Part shown: positions 18,361 through 28,054 of the stretch, one piece after another | Layout of the letters: every line of letters starts with the position of its first letter | Position numbering within the stretch: position 1 is the first letter of the stretch | From: Microbacteriaceae bacterium | Lineage (GTDB): Bacteria > Actinomycetota > Actinomycetes > Actinomycetales > Microbacteriaceae | Length of the DNA: 64,000 bases | Reading direction: 5' to 3' | NCBI GenBank assembly: GCA_014377425.1 | Contig: JACMPQ010000049.1 | Coordinates: 27,262 to 91,261 of the forward strand | Notes under the pieces: model-generated | The model's database searches: none | Told to the model about the DNA's origin: nothing | What the model saw: only the letters and a program-made list of their open reading frames with translations | Made by a program: the position numbers and the translations under genes

Positions 18361-19448
18361 CGTGGTAAACCTACCGGTCTCGAGACGGCCTCATGAATCA
18401 CGGTGACCAAACGCTCGGCACCATCGCGCGCGGCGAGGGACGACGCCGCCGCCGCCAGCGCTGCAATATCAGCCGGGCTCATCAGTAGCGGCAGCAGGTG
18501 ATCCGCAATCCAATCCGCCGAGAAGTCGGCGTCGTTAACCAGCCGAGCCGCGCCAGCCGCCACTGCGTCCGCGGCGTTAAGCCGCTGTTCCCCATTGCCG
18601 ACAGAGAGTGGCACATATATAGCCGGCAGTGCAAGGGCGGTAACCTCACTGACCGTTGATGCCCCGGCACGCGCCACAACCAGATCTGCAGACGCAAGCG
18701 CCCGGTGCATCTGATCGCTGTAGGGAACCACAACGTATCCCGCAAGGCTCGGGTAATCGAGTTCGGATCGGGTTCCGCAGATGTGCAGCACCTGCCACCC
18801 GGCGCCGAGCACCAGGGTGATCGTCGCTATCAGGGTGCGATTGAGCCGATCCGATCCGAGAGATCCACCGGTTACCAACAGCGTTTGTCGATGCGGGTCG
18901 AGACCAAACTCGCGCCGAGCGTCTGCCCGCTCTGTGGCTCGGTCGAGGCTGACAATCTCGGCCCGCAGCGGCATACCCACGACCCGTGCTCGGCGCAGCG
19001 CGGTACGGCTGAAAGCCACACCGACGAACGGCGTTAGCAGGCTACCAAAACGGTTAGCCATGCCGGCACGAGCATTTGCCTCATGAACAACAATGGGGAT
19101 TCGCATCAGGCGAGCGGCGAGATATGCCGGTGCGGCCACATAGCCGCCAAAGCCAACGACAACGTCGATTTGATGCTCACTCAAAATGTGACGAACCGAC
19201 CGGATGAGCGCCACAAACTGCCCCGGAAATCGCAGGGCCGCAACTCCGAACCGCCGAGGGAATGGCAGTCGAGCAACCGTCAGGAGGCGATAGCCGCGCG
19301 CGGGAACCAAACGAGCTTCGAGTCCCTCATTCGTGCCAAGCACCAGAATTTCGGCCGCCGAGTCTTCGAACCGTAGACGGTCGGCAGTGGCCAACAGCGG
19401 ATTCACATGCCCCGCGGTTCCGCCGCCGGCCATGAGGTAGCGGGTCAT
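18357..19448 (-). CDS. murG: UDP-GlcNAc:undecaprenyl-PP-MurNAc-pentapeptide GlcNAc transferase
   Basis: Converts lipid I to lipid II on the inner membrane face (GT28 family). The 363 residues start with the glycine-rich donor/acceptor loop [13 protein letters not shown] (8-20). They contain [27 protein letters not shown] and the C-terminal UDP-GlcNAc region [16 protein letters not shown]. It has ATGA overlaps with both ftsW upstream and murC downstream, so it is within a tightly coupled operon. Confidence 0.97.
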   Translation of the reverse strand: MTRYLMAGGGTAGHVNPLLATADRLRFEDSAAEILVLGTNEGLEARLVPARGYRLLTVARLPFPRRFGVAALRFPGQFVALIRSVRHILSEHQIDVVVGFGGYVAAPAYLAARLMRIPIVVHEANARAGMANRFGSLLTPFVGVAFSRTALRRARVVGMPLRAEIVSLDRATERADARREFGLDPHRQTLLVTGGSLGSDRLNRTLIATITLVLGAGWQVLHICGTRSELDYPSLAGYVVVPYSDQMHRALASADLVVARAGASTVSEVTALALPAIYVPLSVGNGEQRLNAADAVAAGAARLVNDADFSADWIADHLLPLLMSPADIAALAAAASSLAARDGAERLVTVIHEAVSRPVGLPR

Positions 19449-20650
19449 CCCTTTTCCACAACGGAACGTTTCGGAGCCGGATGCTGATTTCTCGCGAACG
19501 AGAGGGCGATCCCGATAGCCAGCAGGGTTGTCGTCAGGGCGGAGCCGCCCGAAGACATCAGTGGCAGAGGAACCCCCAACACCGGCAACACTCCGAGCAC
19601 CACCGCAATGTTCACAAAGGCCTGACTCACGATCCAGACCATGATGGCGCCAACCGTGATGCGCGCGAACGGGTCAGGATTGGAACGGATAATTCGCAGA
19701 AACGAGAATGCCAGCAGGACGAATAACAACAGCACCAGGATGGTTCCCAGAAGACCAAGCTCTTCGCCGATAATTGCAAAAATGAAGTCGCTGGATGCCT
19801 CGGGCAGCCAGAGCCACTTTGCCTTTGAGTTTCCGAGCCCTGAGCCAAACACACCCCCGGCCGCTAGCGCCCACCACCCGTGTACGGTTTGCCAGCAGGC
19901 ATCGACGTAGGCGTTGGGTGAGGTGCAGCCACTCAACCAGGCGTCAATTCGACCGCTGCGCGATGACCGAGAAAAAGCCGCTAGCGGTCCAAAAACAAGC
20001 GCTATGCCGATCGGGATAGCCAACAGACGCAGGCGCACGCCGGCTAGAAACAGAGCCCCAAGCACCAACGCCATGATGATCGTTACGGTTCCGAGGTCGC
20101 CACCCAACAACACCAGAAGCATTGCCGCTCCGGCAACGGGCGCGATCGGCCACGCCACCTGTCGAATATCGTGCAGGCGATCCATCCGGGTAGCCAGAAT
20201 AGATGCGATCCAAATCGCCAGCGACACCTTGGTGAACTCGCTGGGTTGCAGGGTGAAACTGCCCAGCGCGAGCCAGTTGGTGTTTCCGCCGCGCGAGACT
20301 CCCAGCGGGGTGGCGACCACCAGGATTTGGAGAAACACGCTCCCCAAGATCGCCAGGCCCGCCCATTTTTTCCAAAATGACGAAGGAGCACGCGATGCCA
20401 GCAGCATAATCGGGACGCCGATGATGGCAAACAGGCCCTGGCGCATAAACCCGCTAAAGAAATCATCCGTCTCGGTATAGGAGGTCACCGAAGACGAGGA
20501 CAACACCATCACCAACCCAAACACGACCAGAAAGAGTGTCGTACCCAGAAGCAGGAAATAATTGCCCGTCTCGGCTGCAAAAATCTTGCGTACACCGACG
20601 ATTGCGGTTGCGGATCCGGAGCGCGCCTTAACCGTCCGAGTGTCACTCAT
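19445..20650 (-). CDS. ftsW: SEDS-family peptidoglycan polymerase FtsW
   Basis: Septal glycan-strand polymerase that works with the class B penicillin-binding protein FtsI. The start at 20650 (MSDTRTVKARSG) gives 401 residues and an 8-base overlap with the murD stop; an upstream ATG at 20689 would run far into murD. About ten membrane segments are visible. Conserved SEDS features include the catalytic-region stretch LALGSFTLQPSEFTKV, the large extracellular loop near GGVFGSGLGNSKAKWLWLPEA, and ATDFIFAIIGEELG-like SSDFIFAIIGEELG. The C-terminus ends in a short basic tail. Confidence 0.95.
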   Translation of the reverse strand: MSDTRTVKARSGSATAIVGVRKIFAAETGNYFLLLGTTLFLVVFGLVMVLSSSSVTSYTETDDFFSGFMRQGLFAIIGVPIMLLASRAPSSFWKKWAGLAILGSVFLQILVVATPLGVSRGGNTNWLALGSFTLQPSEFTKVSLAIWIASILATRMDRLHDIRQVAWPIAPVAGAAMLLVLLGGDLGTVTIIMALVLGALFLAGVRLRLLAIPIGIALVFGPLAAFSRSSRSGRIDAWLSGCTSPNAYVDACWQTVHGWWALAAGGVFGSGLGNSKAKWLWLPEASSDFIFAIIGEELGLLGTILVLLLFVLLAFSFLRIIRSNPDPFARITVGAIMVWIVSQAFVNIAVVLGVLPVLGVPLPLMSSGGSALTTTLLAIGIALSFARNQHPAPKRSVVEKG

Positions 20651-22226
20651 CGGTTGAGGCCGGAGCTTCGGATGGTTGCGCCTGGCCATGCGACTCGACT
20701 CCTAGAAGGTTTCGAACGGCAGCGGTGAACTGTCGGCCTCGATCGGCATAGTCAATGAATTGATCCATGGATGCTGCAGCCGGCGCTAACAAGACCGTGT
20801 CGCCCGACCGTGCAAGGGAAGCGGCCAACCGCACCGCGCTCACCATCACCTCACCAGTGTCGTTCGAGGCAACCTCAAGCACGGGAGTTTGCGGGGCGTG
20901 TCGCGCAAACAGGTCGCGAAGTTCCGAACGCTCGAGACCAATGAGGACAACGGCTCGAAGTCGCGGTAAAGCGAATTCGATCGTTTGACCGAGGTCAACG
21001 CCCTTGAAGAGCCCGCCGACGATCCAGACCACGGACTCGAAGGATGCCAGAGCTGCCCGAGCGGCGTGAGGGTTTGTGGCTTTCGAGTCATCCACCCAGC
21101 TAATTTTGCCGACCGTTGCCACGGTCTGTAGTCGGTGATTGTCGATGCGAAAACTGGCCAGGGCGTGTCTGATGCGCTCGGGGCTGACGTCAAACGATCG
21201 GGCCAGAGCTGCGGCCGCGAGAACGTCCGAGACGAGATGGGGGGCGTCGAGCCCGACGGCGGCCAGCTGCTCGACGCTTGTAATTTCGATCGCACCGGTA
21301 TGCCGCTCCGCCAAGAATGCGCGGTCCAGGAGGTAATCGCTGACCACCCCGAAGTCGCTGGGACCCGGCACAGCGAGCCCAAATCCGATTGCCCGGCACC
21401 CCTCGACAACCTCGGCATCCTCCACCATTGTTCGAGTGACGGCGTCATCACGATTGAACACGCATGAAATCCGCGTGTTGGCATACACCTTGGCCTTTGC
21501 CGCCGCGTACGAGTCAGCGCCGCCGTGCCAGTCGAGGTGGTCATCCGCCAGATTCAGGCACACGCTGGAATGAGCAGAAACCGTGTGGGTGTAGTGCAGT
21601 TGGAAACTCGACAGTTCTACCACCAGGGCGTCGTATCCCTGTGGATCCCTAATGGCGTCAAGAATCGGCACACCGACGTTGCCGCAGGCAATTACTCGGT
21701 GCCCGGCGGCCGCGAACATCGCCGTAGCCAGTCGTACCGTCGTGGTCTTGCCATTGGTTCCGGTCACCGTGAACCACTCGGCGGCCACCAATTTGCCACT
21801 CGCATTTTGGCGCGTCACCTTATCTCTCAGCCGCCACGCCAACTCCACATCGCCCCAGGCGGTCACCGCATTGTCGCGTGCCCAAAGCACGAGTTCATGG
21901 TTCGGGGCAAAGCCCGGGGAGACCACGAGAAGATCGGGTCGAAAATTTGCCAGTGCAGCGGTGGCCGCTGCACCCTTCAACGTCTGGCCGACCGACGGTT
22001 GGTACAAGCCCGCGCCGATGACCGTCAGTAGATCCTCTCGCTCGACAGATTCCATCGCCGATGCGGATGCCAAATCTGTCTGCTCGGAGAACACCGTGGT
22101 GGTGACACCCAATTCCATTAGGGTGTCCGCTACCGAGAATCCGGTAACCCCAAGGCCGAGAACCGCGACCCGCAGACCGGTCCAATCCTCGTGCCAGCTG
22201 GTTAGAGCGTCGAGCCGTTCGGTCAT
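20643..22226 (-). CDS. murD: UDP-N-acetylmuramoyl-L-alanine--D-glutamate ligase
   Basis: Adds D-Glu to UDP-MurNAc-L-Ala. The ATG at 22226 gives 527 residues and an ATGA overlap with the mraY stop; another ATG lies four codons upstream at 22238. The N-terminal Rossmann motif is VLGLGVTGFS, the P-loop is GTNGKTTT (about 156-163), and the central domain has LNLADDHLDWHG and the C-terminal WVDDSKATNPHAA. The protein is longer than enterobacterial MurD (about 440), mainly through the N-terminal part and the C-terminal tail, as is common in Actinobacteria. In this family's B-type wall the D-Glu later takes part in cross-linking. Confidence 0.96.
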   Translation of the reverse strand: MTERLDALTSWHEDWTGLRVAVLGLGVTGFSVADTLMELGVTTTVFSEQTDLASASAMESVEREDLLTVIGAGLYQPSVGQTLKGAAATAALANFRPDLLVVSPGFAPNHELVLWARDNAVTAWGDVELAWRLRDKVTRQNASGKLVAAEWFTVTGTNGKTTTVRLATAMFAAAGHRVIACGNVGVPILDAIRDPQGYDALVVELSSFQLHYTHTVSAHSSVCLNLADDHLDWHGGADSYAAAKAKVYANTRISCVFNRDDAVTRTMVEDAEVVEGCRAIGFGLAVPGPSDFGVVSDYLLDRAFLAERHTGAIEITSVEQLAAVGLDAPHLVSDVLAAAALARSFDVSPERIRHALASFRIDNHRLQTVATVGKISWVDDSKATNPHAARAALASFESVVWIVGGLFKGVDLGQTIEFALPRLRAVVLIGLERSELRDLFARHAPQTPVLEVASNDTGEVMVSAVRLAASLARSGDTVLLAPAAASMDQFIDYADRGRQFTAAVRNLLGVESHGQAQPSEAPASTDE

Positions 22227-23320
22227 CGATACAGCCATTCCGCGTAAAATACGCCGACCCCGCTTGCTACAAACAATCCGGCAATGATCCAGAACCGAAC
22301 CACGATGGTCACTTCAGCCCAACCCTTCATCTCAAAATGGTGATGAAGGGGGCTCGCCCGCCAGATGCGCTTACCGCGGCTGAGCTTGAAATAGATACGC
22401 TGCACAATCACCTGACCGGTAATGATCAGATACAAGCCCCCGATCAGCACGAGCAGCACTTCGGTACGCGAAAGGATCGCCAGCGCCGCCAGCGCACCGC
22501 CAATGGCAAACGCCCCTGTGTCCCCCATCATGATTTGAGCTGGAGAGGTATTCCACCAGAGAAAACCGATCAGGGCACCCACGATCGCCGCGGCAATAAC
22601 CGAGAGGTCGAGGGGGCTCGAGACTTCGTAACATTTGAACCGGTCGGCCTCGATGAGACGTCCGCTAAAGCACGATTGATTGTTTTGCCAGAACCCGATC
22701 ACGATGTAGGACCCGATTGCCAGCACCGAGGATCCGGCGGCAAGCCCGTCGAGACCGTCGGTCAGGTTCACCGCATTGGAAACGCTCGTAGTAATGAGTA
22801 CCACCCACGCCACGAGCAAGATGATTCCCACCCCGGTGCCAAAAACGGCGACGAAGTCGAACGGCAAATCGCGAACGAATGATATGGCGGTGGAGATAGG
22901 CATCGCTTGGTGACTGTCGCGGTAATTGAGTGCGATCACCGTAAAAACGACCCCGGCGACCACCGTTCCCACGATCTTCAATGGGCCGCTGAGTCCGGTG
23001 CTGTTTTTGCGTCGCACCTTCAGGTAGTCATCGACAAACCCGACGATACCGAGACTCACCATCATCAAAATGACGAGCAACCCCGAACCGGTGGGGCCCT
23101 CCCGGCCGGCCCAGTGCCCGACAAAATAGCCGACGATAGCGGCACTGATGAAGACCACTCCCCCCATTGAGGGAGTTCCGCGCTTCATCACGTGGGCGGT
23201 AGGGGTGTCGGCCCGAACGAACTGCCCCAGGTTGAGCCGCCGGAAGGCTCGCGCAAAAAGCGGCGTGAGCAGCAGCGTGAAGATCATGGCGACCAGCGCC
23301 GAGGTGAGAAGGGTGATCAC
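22223..23320 (-). CDS. mraY: Phospho-N-acetylmuramoyl-pentapeptide transferase
   Basis: Membrane enzyme that transfers phospho-MurNAc-pentapeptide to undecaprenyl phosphate to make lipid I. It has 365 residues with about ten membrane helices. Catalytic motifs are in place: the aspartate pair region VDDYLKVRRKNSTGL, NLTDGLDGLAAG, and the GDTGAFAIGG loop followed by SPLHHHFEMKGW. ATGA overlaps join it to murF (upstream) and murD (downstream). Confidence 0.97.
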   Translation of the reverse strand: MITLLTSALVAMIFTLLLTPLFARAFRRLNLGQFVRADTPTAHVMKRGTPSMGGVVFISAAIVGYFVGHWAGREGPTGSGLLVILMMVSLGIVGFVDDYLKVRRKNSTGLSGPLKIVGTVVAGVVFTVIALNYRDSHQAMPISTAISFVRDLPFDFVAVFGTGVGIILLVAWVVLITTSVSNAVNLTDGLDGLAAGSSVLAIGSYIVIGFWQNNQSCFSGRLIEADRFKCYEVSSPLDLSVIAAAIVGALIGFLWWNTSPAQIMMGDTGAFAIGGALAALAILSRTEVLLVLIGGLYLIITGQVIVQRIYFKLSRGKRIWRASPLHHHFEMKGWAEVTIVVRFWIIAGLFVASGVGVFYAEWLYR

Positions 23321-24723
23321 GCAGAAACCCCGCCGAGCCTGTCTCCGAGAAAGCGCAGATTTGCCGACTTCGATGATTTGACCAACACAACGTCGCCCGC
23401 GCGCAGCTTGCCGTTCAGTAGCTCAAAGGCGTCCTCGGCGGTAGCGACCAGGCGGGACTCGCCATCCCACGAGCCCTCGAGCCCGGCGGCATTGTGAATG
23501 TGGCGGGCACCGTGACCGACGACGATCAGCTGAGCGATGTTCAGACGAACAGCTAGCCGGCCAATCCGGTCGTGTTCATCTTGAGCGAATTCACCCAGTT
23601 CCGCCATCTCCCCCAAAATAGCGACCGATCGCCGTTCACCCCGAGTGAGTTGAGCCAGCGTTTTCAAAGCCGCCGCCATCGAATCCGGGCTCGCGTTATA
23701 CGCATCATTGATGATCATCACGTCGTTGCCGGGGTAAAGAACCTCCATACGCCAGCGCTCCGCGCGGGTCAGTGACTCTAACGCCTGAATCGCAGGATCC
23801 AGTGGCACGCCAAGTTCGCGACAAACGGAGATGGCCGCGAGGGCATTCATCACGTGGTGTTCACCAAGAATCTGGAGCGAAACGCTTTGCTTGGTTCCGT
23901 CTGTCTGCAGCACAAATACGGTGCCGGATGCCGTCGCCTCGAGTTCTGAAGCCCGAACGTCGGCCTGAGCGTCGAGCCCAAACGTCACCACAGCGGCCTG
24001 GGTGAGTTCGGACATCGCTGCAACACGCTCGTCGTCAAGATTGAGCACCGCGACCGCGGACTCGGGCAATCCGATGACGATCTCCGACTTGGCACGGGCC
24101 GTCTGATCAATCCCGCCAAATTCGCCGGCATGCGCAAGCCCGACCGAGAGAACAACCGACACATCGGGGATGGCAATTTGCACGAGCTTTGCGATCTCCC
24201 CCACCCCAGAGGCACCCATTTCGATCACAAGGTAGCGCGTTTGGGTGGTAACCCCGAGCATTGAGAGCGGTGCGCCGATGTGATTGTTGAACGAACCCTC
24301 GGGCGCCACGGTTTCGCCGGCGGTAGCGAGCATGGCGCGCAGCATGTTTTTTGTGGTGGTCTTGCCGTTGGATCCCGTGATCCCGATCACGCGGAGTCCG
24401 CCGCGCGATCGGACCTCGGCCACGACGAAACTCGCCAATGCCGACAGGGCGGCGGCGGCATCCGACACAATAATCTGATTTGTGGCCATGTTGAGCTTTC
24501 GCTCGGTAAAGATGACCACCGCGCCGTTGTCCACTGCGTCGTCGGCGAAGAGGTGGCCGTCGGTTACCTCGCCGGGGATGGCGAAGAAGAGATCCCCCGG
24601 TGTGATCAGTCGAGAATCCGTGCGAACGGTTCCGGTGACGAGCACCTGTTCTGCGCCGGCCTGCGCCGGGTTCAGCGTGCCGTCGACGGCTGTTGCGAGA
24701 GCGGCGAGGGTGAGGGCGATCAT
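23317..24723 (-). CDS. murF: UDP-MurNAc-tripeptide--D-alanyl-D-alanine ligase
   Basis: Completes the UDP-MurNAc-pentapeptide by adding D-Ala-D-Ala. The ATG at 24723 gives 468 residues, which fits the family; the 49-codon upstream extension would lie wholly inside murE. The P-loop is GSNGKTTT (117-124), with the N-terminal domain DSRLITPGDLFFAIPG and a C-terminal DAYNASPDSMAAAL. The start lies 4 bases after the murE stop. Confidence 0.96.
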   Translation of the reverse strand: MIALTLAALATAVDGTLNPAQAGAEQVLVTGTVRTDSRLITPGDLFFAIPGEVTDGHLFADDAVDNGAVVIFTERKLNMATNQIIVSDAAAALSALASFVVAEVRSRGGLRVIGITGSNGKTTTKNMLRAMLATAGETVAPEGSFNNHIGAPLSMLGVTTQTRYLVIEMGASGVGEIAKLVQIAIPDVSVVLSVGLAHAGEFGGIDQTARAKSEIVIGLPESAVAVLNLDDERVAAMSELTQAAVVTFGLDAQADVRASELEATASGTVFVLQTDGTKQSVSLQILGEHHVMNALAAISVCRELGVPLDPAIQALESLTRAERWRMEVLYPGNDVMIINDAYNASPDSMAAALKTLAQLTRGERRSVAILGEMAELGEFAQDEHDRIGRLAVRLNIAQLIVVGHGARHIHNAAGLEGSWDGESRLVATAEDAFELLNGKLRAGDVVLVKSSKSANLRFLGDRLGGVSA

Positions 24724-24727
24724 CTTG

Positions 24728-26266
24728 TTACCAACCTGCTTCACGAAGCGCCTCGCGCGCCTCTGCTCGAGCCGAGTAGGGCGTGCGAACGCCTCGGATG
24801 TCACGGTAGTCCTGATGGCCGGGGCCCGCCCACAAAATGGTGTCGCCGTCCCTCGCGAGGGAAACGGCACGGCGAATGGCCTGTTCGGGTGGGCTCACCT
24901 GAAAAAGTTCTGCCTGATGCTCGGCGAGGGATGCCCCCTCCACGAGGGTGGCCCGGATCGACTCAGGGTCCTCGAACCGCGGGTGATGATCGGTGACCAC
25001 GAGAATGTCTGAGCCCTCAGACGCTACCCGCCCCATCTCGTGACGTTTGGTCGCATCGCGGTCACCGTCAGCGCCGAACACCATAATGACGCGGCCGGTG
25101 GTAAACGTTCTCACCGCCGCCAGAGTGTTGAGGAAGGCATCCGGACTGTGTCCAAAGTCAACAAATACTGCTGGGCCGGTTTCTCCTGATACACGCTCGG
25201 TGCGTCCGGGGAGGTAGGCGCGAATGCCGGACGACCCCAGCTGCTCGGCGATGGTGGCAAACGGGTACCCGGCTTCAACCAACATCACGATAGCGAGCCC
25301 GGCGTTGGCCGCCATGTGACGTCCGATGAGGGGGACTCGGGTGCTGAACGATTGGCCTTCCGGGCCGCGGAGAGTAAATCCGGTCCACTCGGCGCGCTCC
25401 TCATCGATTTGCACATTCCAGTCACCGGGTGTTGTCGGCAGCGATGAGATTGTTGTGACCGGAATTTGGGATGCTTCTGCGAGACGGTTTCCGTAGCTCG
25501 AGTCGAGGCTGACCACTCCCCTGCCACCACGGGCGGGGTCAAATAGCGCCGCCTTAGCCTCGAAGTATTCGTCCATCGTTTCGTAGTCGTCGAGGTGATC
25601 GTGGCTCAGGTTGGTGAATGCCACCACATCGAAAAAAATTCCGTCTACGCGATTGCGGCTCAGCGCCTGCGCGCTGACCTCAATTGCGGCAGCGGAAACG
25701 TCTGACTCCTGCATGCGCGCCAGTAGCGCGTGCATCTCGCTGGCTTCCGGTGTAGTGAGTCGGCTCACAACGGTGAGATCGCCAATGTGACGTTCGGCCG
25801 TTGAGCTGAGGCCGGTCACCACTCCGAGCTGGCGCAGAATAGCTTCCAGGATGTAGGCGGTTGAGGTCTTTCCGTTTGTTCCGGTTACACCGAAAAGTTG
25901 CGGTACATTCTCGCGGGTTCGATACACCCAGGCGGAGAGTTCGCCCAGTAGTGCCCGCGGCGAAGTAGTTACCAACACCGGAAACCCCACTGGGCTTTCG
26001 CGGAGTGATCCAGCAGCGTCGGTCACCATCGCAACGGCTCCCGCAGCACGCGCGTCATCGGCAAAGTCTGCCCCGTGGCTGTTTGCCCCGGGCACACCGA
26101 CATAGAGATCGCCGGGCTGCACCTCCGTGGAGCGCAGGGTTACTCCAGTCACGGCCACCGCACCGATATCGCCCGAAAAGTCGAGCGAGAAGTGACTGAT
26201 GAGCTGGTCTAGTGGCCGAGCTTCTGGGTATTCGGGCCGCAACACGGGGGGCATCCGAGAATTCAC
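24728..26266 (-). CDS. murE: UDP-MurNAc-dipeptide diamino-acid ligase with non-DAP pocket
   Basis: Adds the third residue of the wall peptide. The 512 residues show the N-terminal uridine-binding domain (TLRSTEVQPGDLYVG), P-loop GTNGKTST (129-136), the carbamylated-lysine helix YFEAKAALF and the C-terminal domain. The substrate motif that reads DNPR in diaminopimelate-adding enzymes is HHPR here (427-430, within VVTDHHPRFEDP). The later GKGHE motif is GPGHQ (481-485). By comparison with E. coli MurE (Asp413, Asn414, Glu468 contact mDAP), three contact residues are replaced, so the substrate is probably not mDAP. Diaminobutyrate, ornithine or lysine, as in B-type peptidoglycan, are candidates. 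The enzyme class is certain; the substrate is inference. Confidence 0.95.
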   Translation of the reverse strand: MNSRMPPVLRPEYPEARPLDQLISHFSLDFSGDIGAVAVTGVTLRSTEVQPGDLYVGVPGANSHGADFADDARAAGAVAMVTDAAGSLRESPVGFPVLVTTSPRALLGELSAWVYRTRENVPQLFGVTGTNGKTSTAYILEAILRQLGVVTGLSSTAERHIGDLTVVSRLTTPEASEMHALLARMQESDVSAAAIEVSAQALSRNRVDGIFFDVVAFTNLSHDHLDDYETMDEYFEAKAALFDPARGGRGVVSLDSSYGNRLAEASQIPVTTISSLPTTPGDWNVQIDEERAEWTGFTLRGPEGQSFSTRVPLIGRHMAANAGLAIVMLVEAGYPFATIAEQLGSSGIRAYLPGRTERVSGETGPAVFVDFGHSPDAFLNTLAAVRTFTTGRVIMVFGADGDRDATKRHEMGRVASEGSDILVVTDHHPRFEDPESIRATLVEGASLAEHQAELFQVSPPEQAIRRAVSLARDGDTILWAGPGHQDYRDIRGVRTPYSARAEAREALREAGW

Positions 26267-26280
26267 GGCGTCCTCATTTC

Positions 26281-28038
26281 TTACCAGGTCGTCGGCAGGT
26301 TGGGTGATGGTGTCGTCGAGGGAGTGACACGGTACGTCTTGAGCACCTGCATCATGATTTTTTTAAAGGTTGGGGCCGCAGCAGCGGACGTCTTTATGGT
26401 ACTTGGCTTGGTGAAGGTCACGATCACGGCGTACTGCGGGTCTTCTGCCGGGGCTAATCCAGCGAGAGAGACAATCCGGTCAGCGGTATAGACGCCGTTT
26501 AACGCCACTTCTGCCGTGCCGCTCTTGGCCGCCACCCGGTAGCCCGGGATGGTCAGCAGAGACGACAGCCCGCCACCGGTGACCACCCCCTCCATCATTT
26601 GAACGACGGTCTTTGCCGCGGATTCAGAGACAATTTGCTTGCCGACGGTCGTCGGTACGTCGGTGATTGTGCCATCGGAGTGCTTGCAACCGGTCACGAG
26701 CGTCAGCGGGAGTTTGAGTCCACCGTTGCCGATTGTCTGGTAGATCCCGGCCATCTGGGCTGCTGTCACCGAAACGCCCTGCCCGAACGACACGTCGTAT
26801 TTGGTCTGGTCGTCCCAGGTCTTGGCCAGCAGCCCCGCGGACTCCCCTTGAAAGTCGATAGCCGTCGGCTCACCCACCCCGAATGCACGCATGTAGGTGT
26901 ATCGCTCTTTAGATGGCACGTTGATCGCTAGCTGAGAAATTCCCACGTTAGAGGATTGCTGCAGAACCCCCGCCAGGGTGAGCTGCTGAACGGGATGCGG
27001 CGTGGCGTCGCGAACAACGCTGCCTTCCTTCGACACCCAGCGATAGGGCACAACCACTTGGCTTAGCGGAGTGGCGGCTTTCTTGTCTAGGAGGATCGCC
27101 GCGGTCATCGGCTTGAATGTTGATCCCGGTTCGTAGGCCGCGGTGAATGCGAGAGATCCCAGGCTCTTTGCCGGCGTTGCATCGACGTTATTCGGATCGA
27201 CAGCGGGCCAATCCGCTAGCGCGAGCACCTTGCCGGTTTTTACCTCGGTGACACTTGCAGTTGCCGATTCCGCGCCGATCGCCAATGCCTGTTCGGCGAT
27301 CATCTGACCCACTGACCATTGGAGATCGTGATCGATGGTGGTCATTACGGTTCCGCCGGCGACCGCAGCACGGGTGGTGACCGCGCTTCCCGGCAACTGA
27401 ACACCGTTCGCGCCGCGCTCGTAGGTTGATGAGCCATCGACGCTCGCGAGACATTTGTTTTCGGTGAACTCGAGGCCGTTTTGGGGCCCATCCGTTCCGA
27501 CAAATCCGAGGAGGTTACCCGCGACCGCGCCATCCGGGTAAATGCGCGTCGGGTGTGAGCGCGGATAGATCGCGGGAATGTGGAGATTTCGAATCAACCG
27601 CATTTGATCGGTTGAAACGGACTTGGCAACATATTCAAAATCCGAGTTTGGTTTGGCCGTGAAGGCCGTCAGCACGTCGTGAGGGGTTTGCCCGGTGACT
27701 GCCGCAAGTTCGGTCGCGGCCTGTTCGAGGGTCACCAGAGCCTTCTGTGAACCCTGACCCCGCACAAACGTCTTGAGTTTAGAGAGGGTACGCGGAGAGA
27801 CGGTGATGTCGTAGCGCAGGACACTTCCCGCCAGAACAACGCCGTGATTGTCGACGATTGTGCCGCGAGCGGCATAGGTCGTGATTGCCGTTGCGCGCTT
27901 GTTGAGCGCCGCGGTCGTCAACTCAGAGGCGCGAACGACTTGAATATCAACGAGGCGAACAACGAACACAGAAAGCACCGCAACGATGAGGGCAATACAG
28001 ACGGCTACCCGCCGTTTTGTCGATCGGGCTGCTGTCAT
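26281..28038 (-). CDS. ftsI: Septal class B penicillin-binding protein FtsI (PbpB)
   Basis: Transpeptidase partner of FtsW. The ATG at 28038 has GAAGGA eight bases upstream; the ATG at 28047 touches that sequence and is less likely. Counting from 28047, a membrane helix occupies 13-35 and a PBP dimerisation domain about 53-230. The transpeptidase domain follows with SxxK Ser309-Thr-Phe-Lys312, SxN Ser365-Ser-Asn367 and KSG 508-510 (AAKSGTAEV). There is no PASTA domain at the C-terminus, which ends in a short Thr/Ser/Pro tail. It lies between ftsL and murE with gaps of about 15 bases. Confidence 0.95.
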   Translation of the reverse strand: MTAARSTKRRVAVCIALIVAVLSVFVVRLVDIQVVRASELTTAALNKRATAITTYAARGTIVDNHGVVLAGSVLRYDITVSPRTLSKLKTFVRGQGSQKALVTLEQAATELAAVTGQTPHDVLTAFTAKPNSDFEYVAKSVSTDQMRLIRNLHIPAIYPRSHPTRIYPDGAVAGNLLGFVGTDGPQNGLEFTENKCLASVDGSSTYERGANGVQLPGSAVTTRAAVAGGTVMTTIDHDLQWSVGQMIAEQALAIGAESATASVTEVKTGKVLALADWPAVDPNNVDATPAKSLGSLAFTAAYEPGSTFKPMTAAILLDKKAATPLSQVVVPYRWVSKEGSVVRDATPHPVQQLTLAGVLQQSSNVGISQLAINVPSKERYTYMRAFGVGEPTAIDFQGESAGLLAKTWDDQTKYDVSFGQGVSVTAAQMAGIYQTIGNGGLKLPLTLVTGCKHSDGTITDVPTTVGKQIVSESAAKTVVQMMEGVVTGGGLSSLLTIPGYRVAAKSGTAEVALNGVYTADRIVSLAGLAPAEDPQYAVIVTFTKPSTIKTSAAAAPTFKKIMMQVLKTYRVTPSTTPSPNLPTTW

Positions 28039-28054
28039 GGGCAACATCCTTCGC

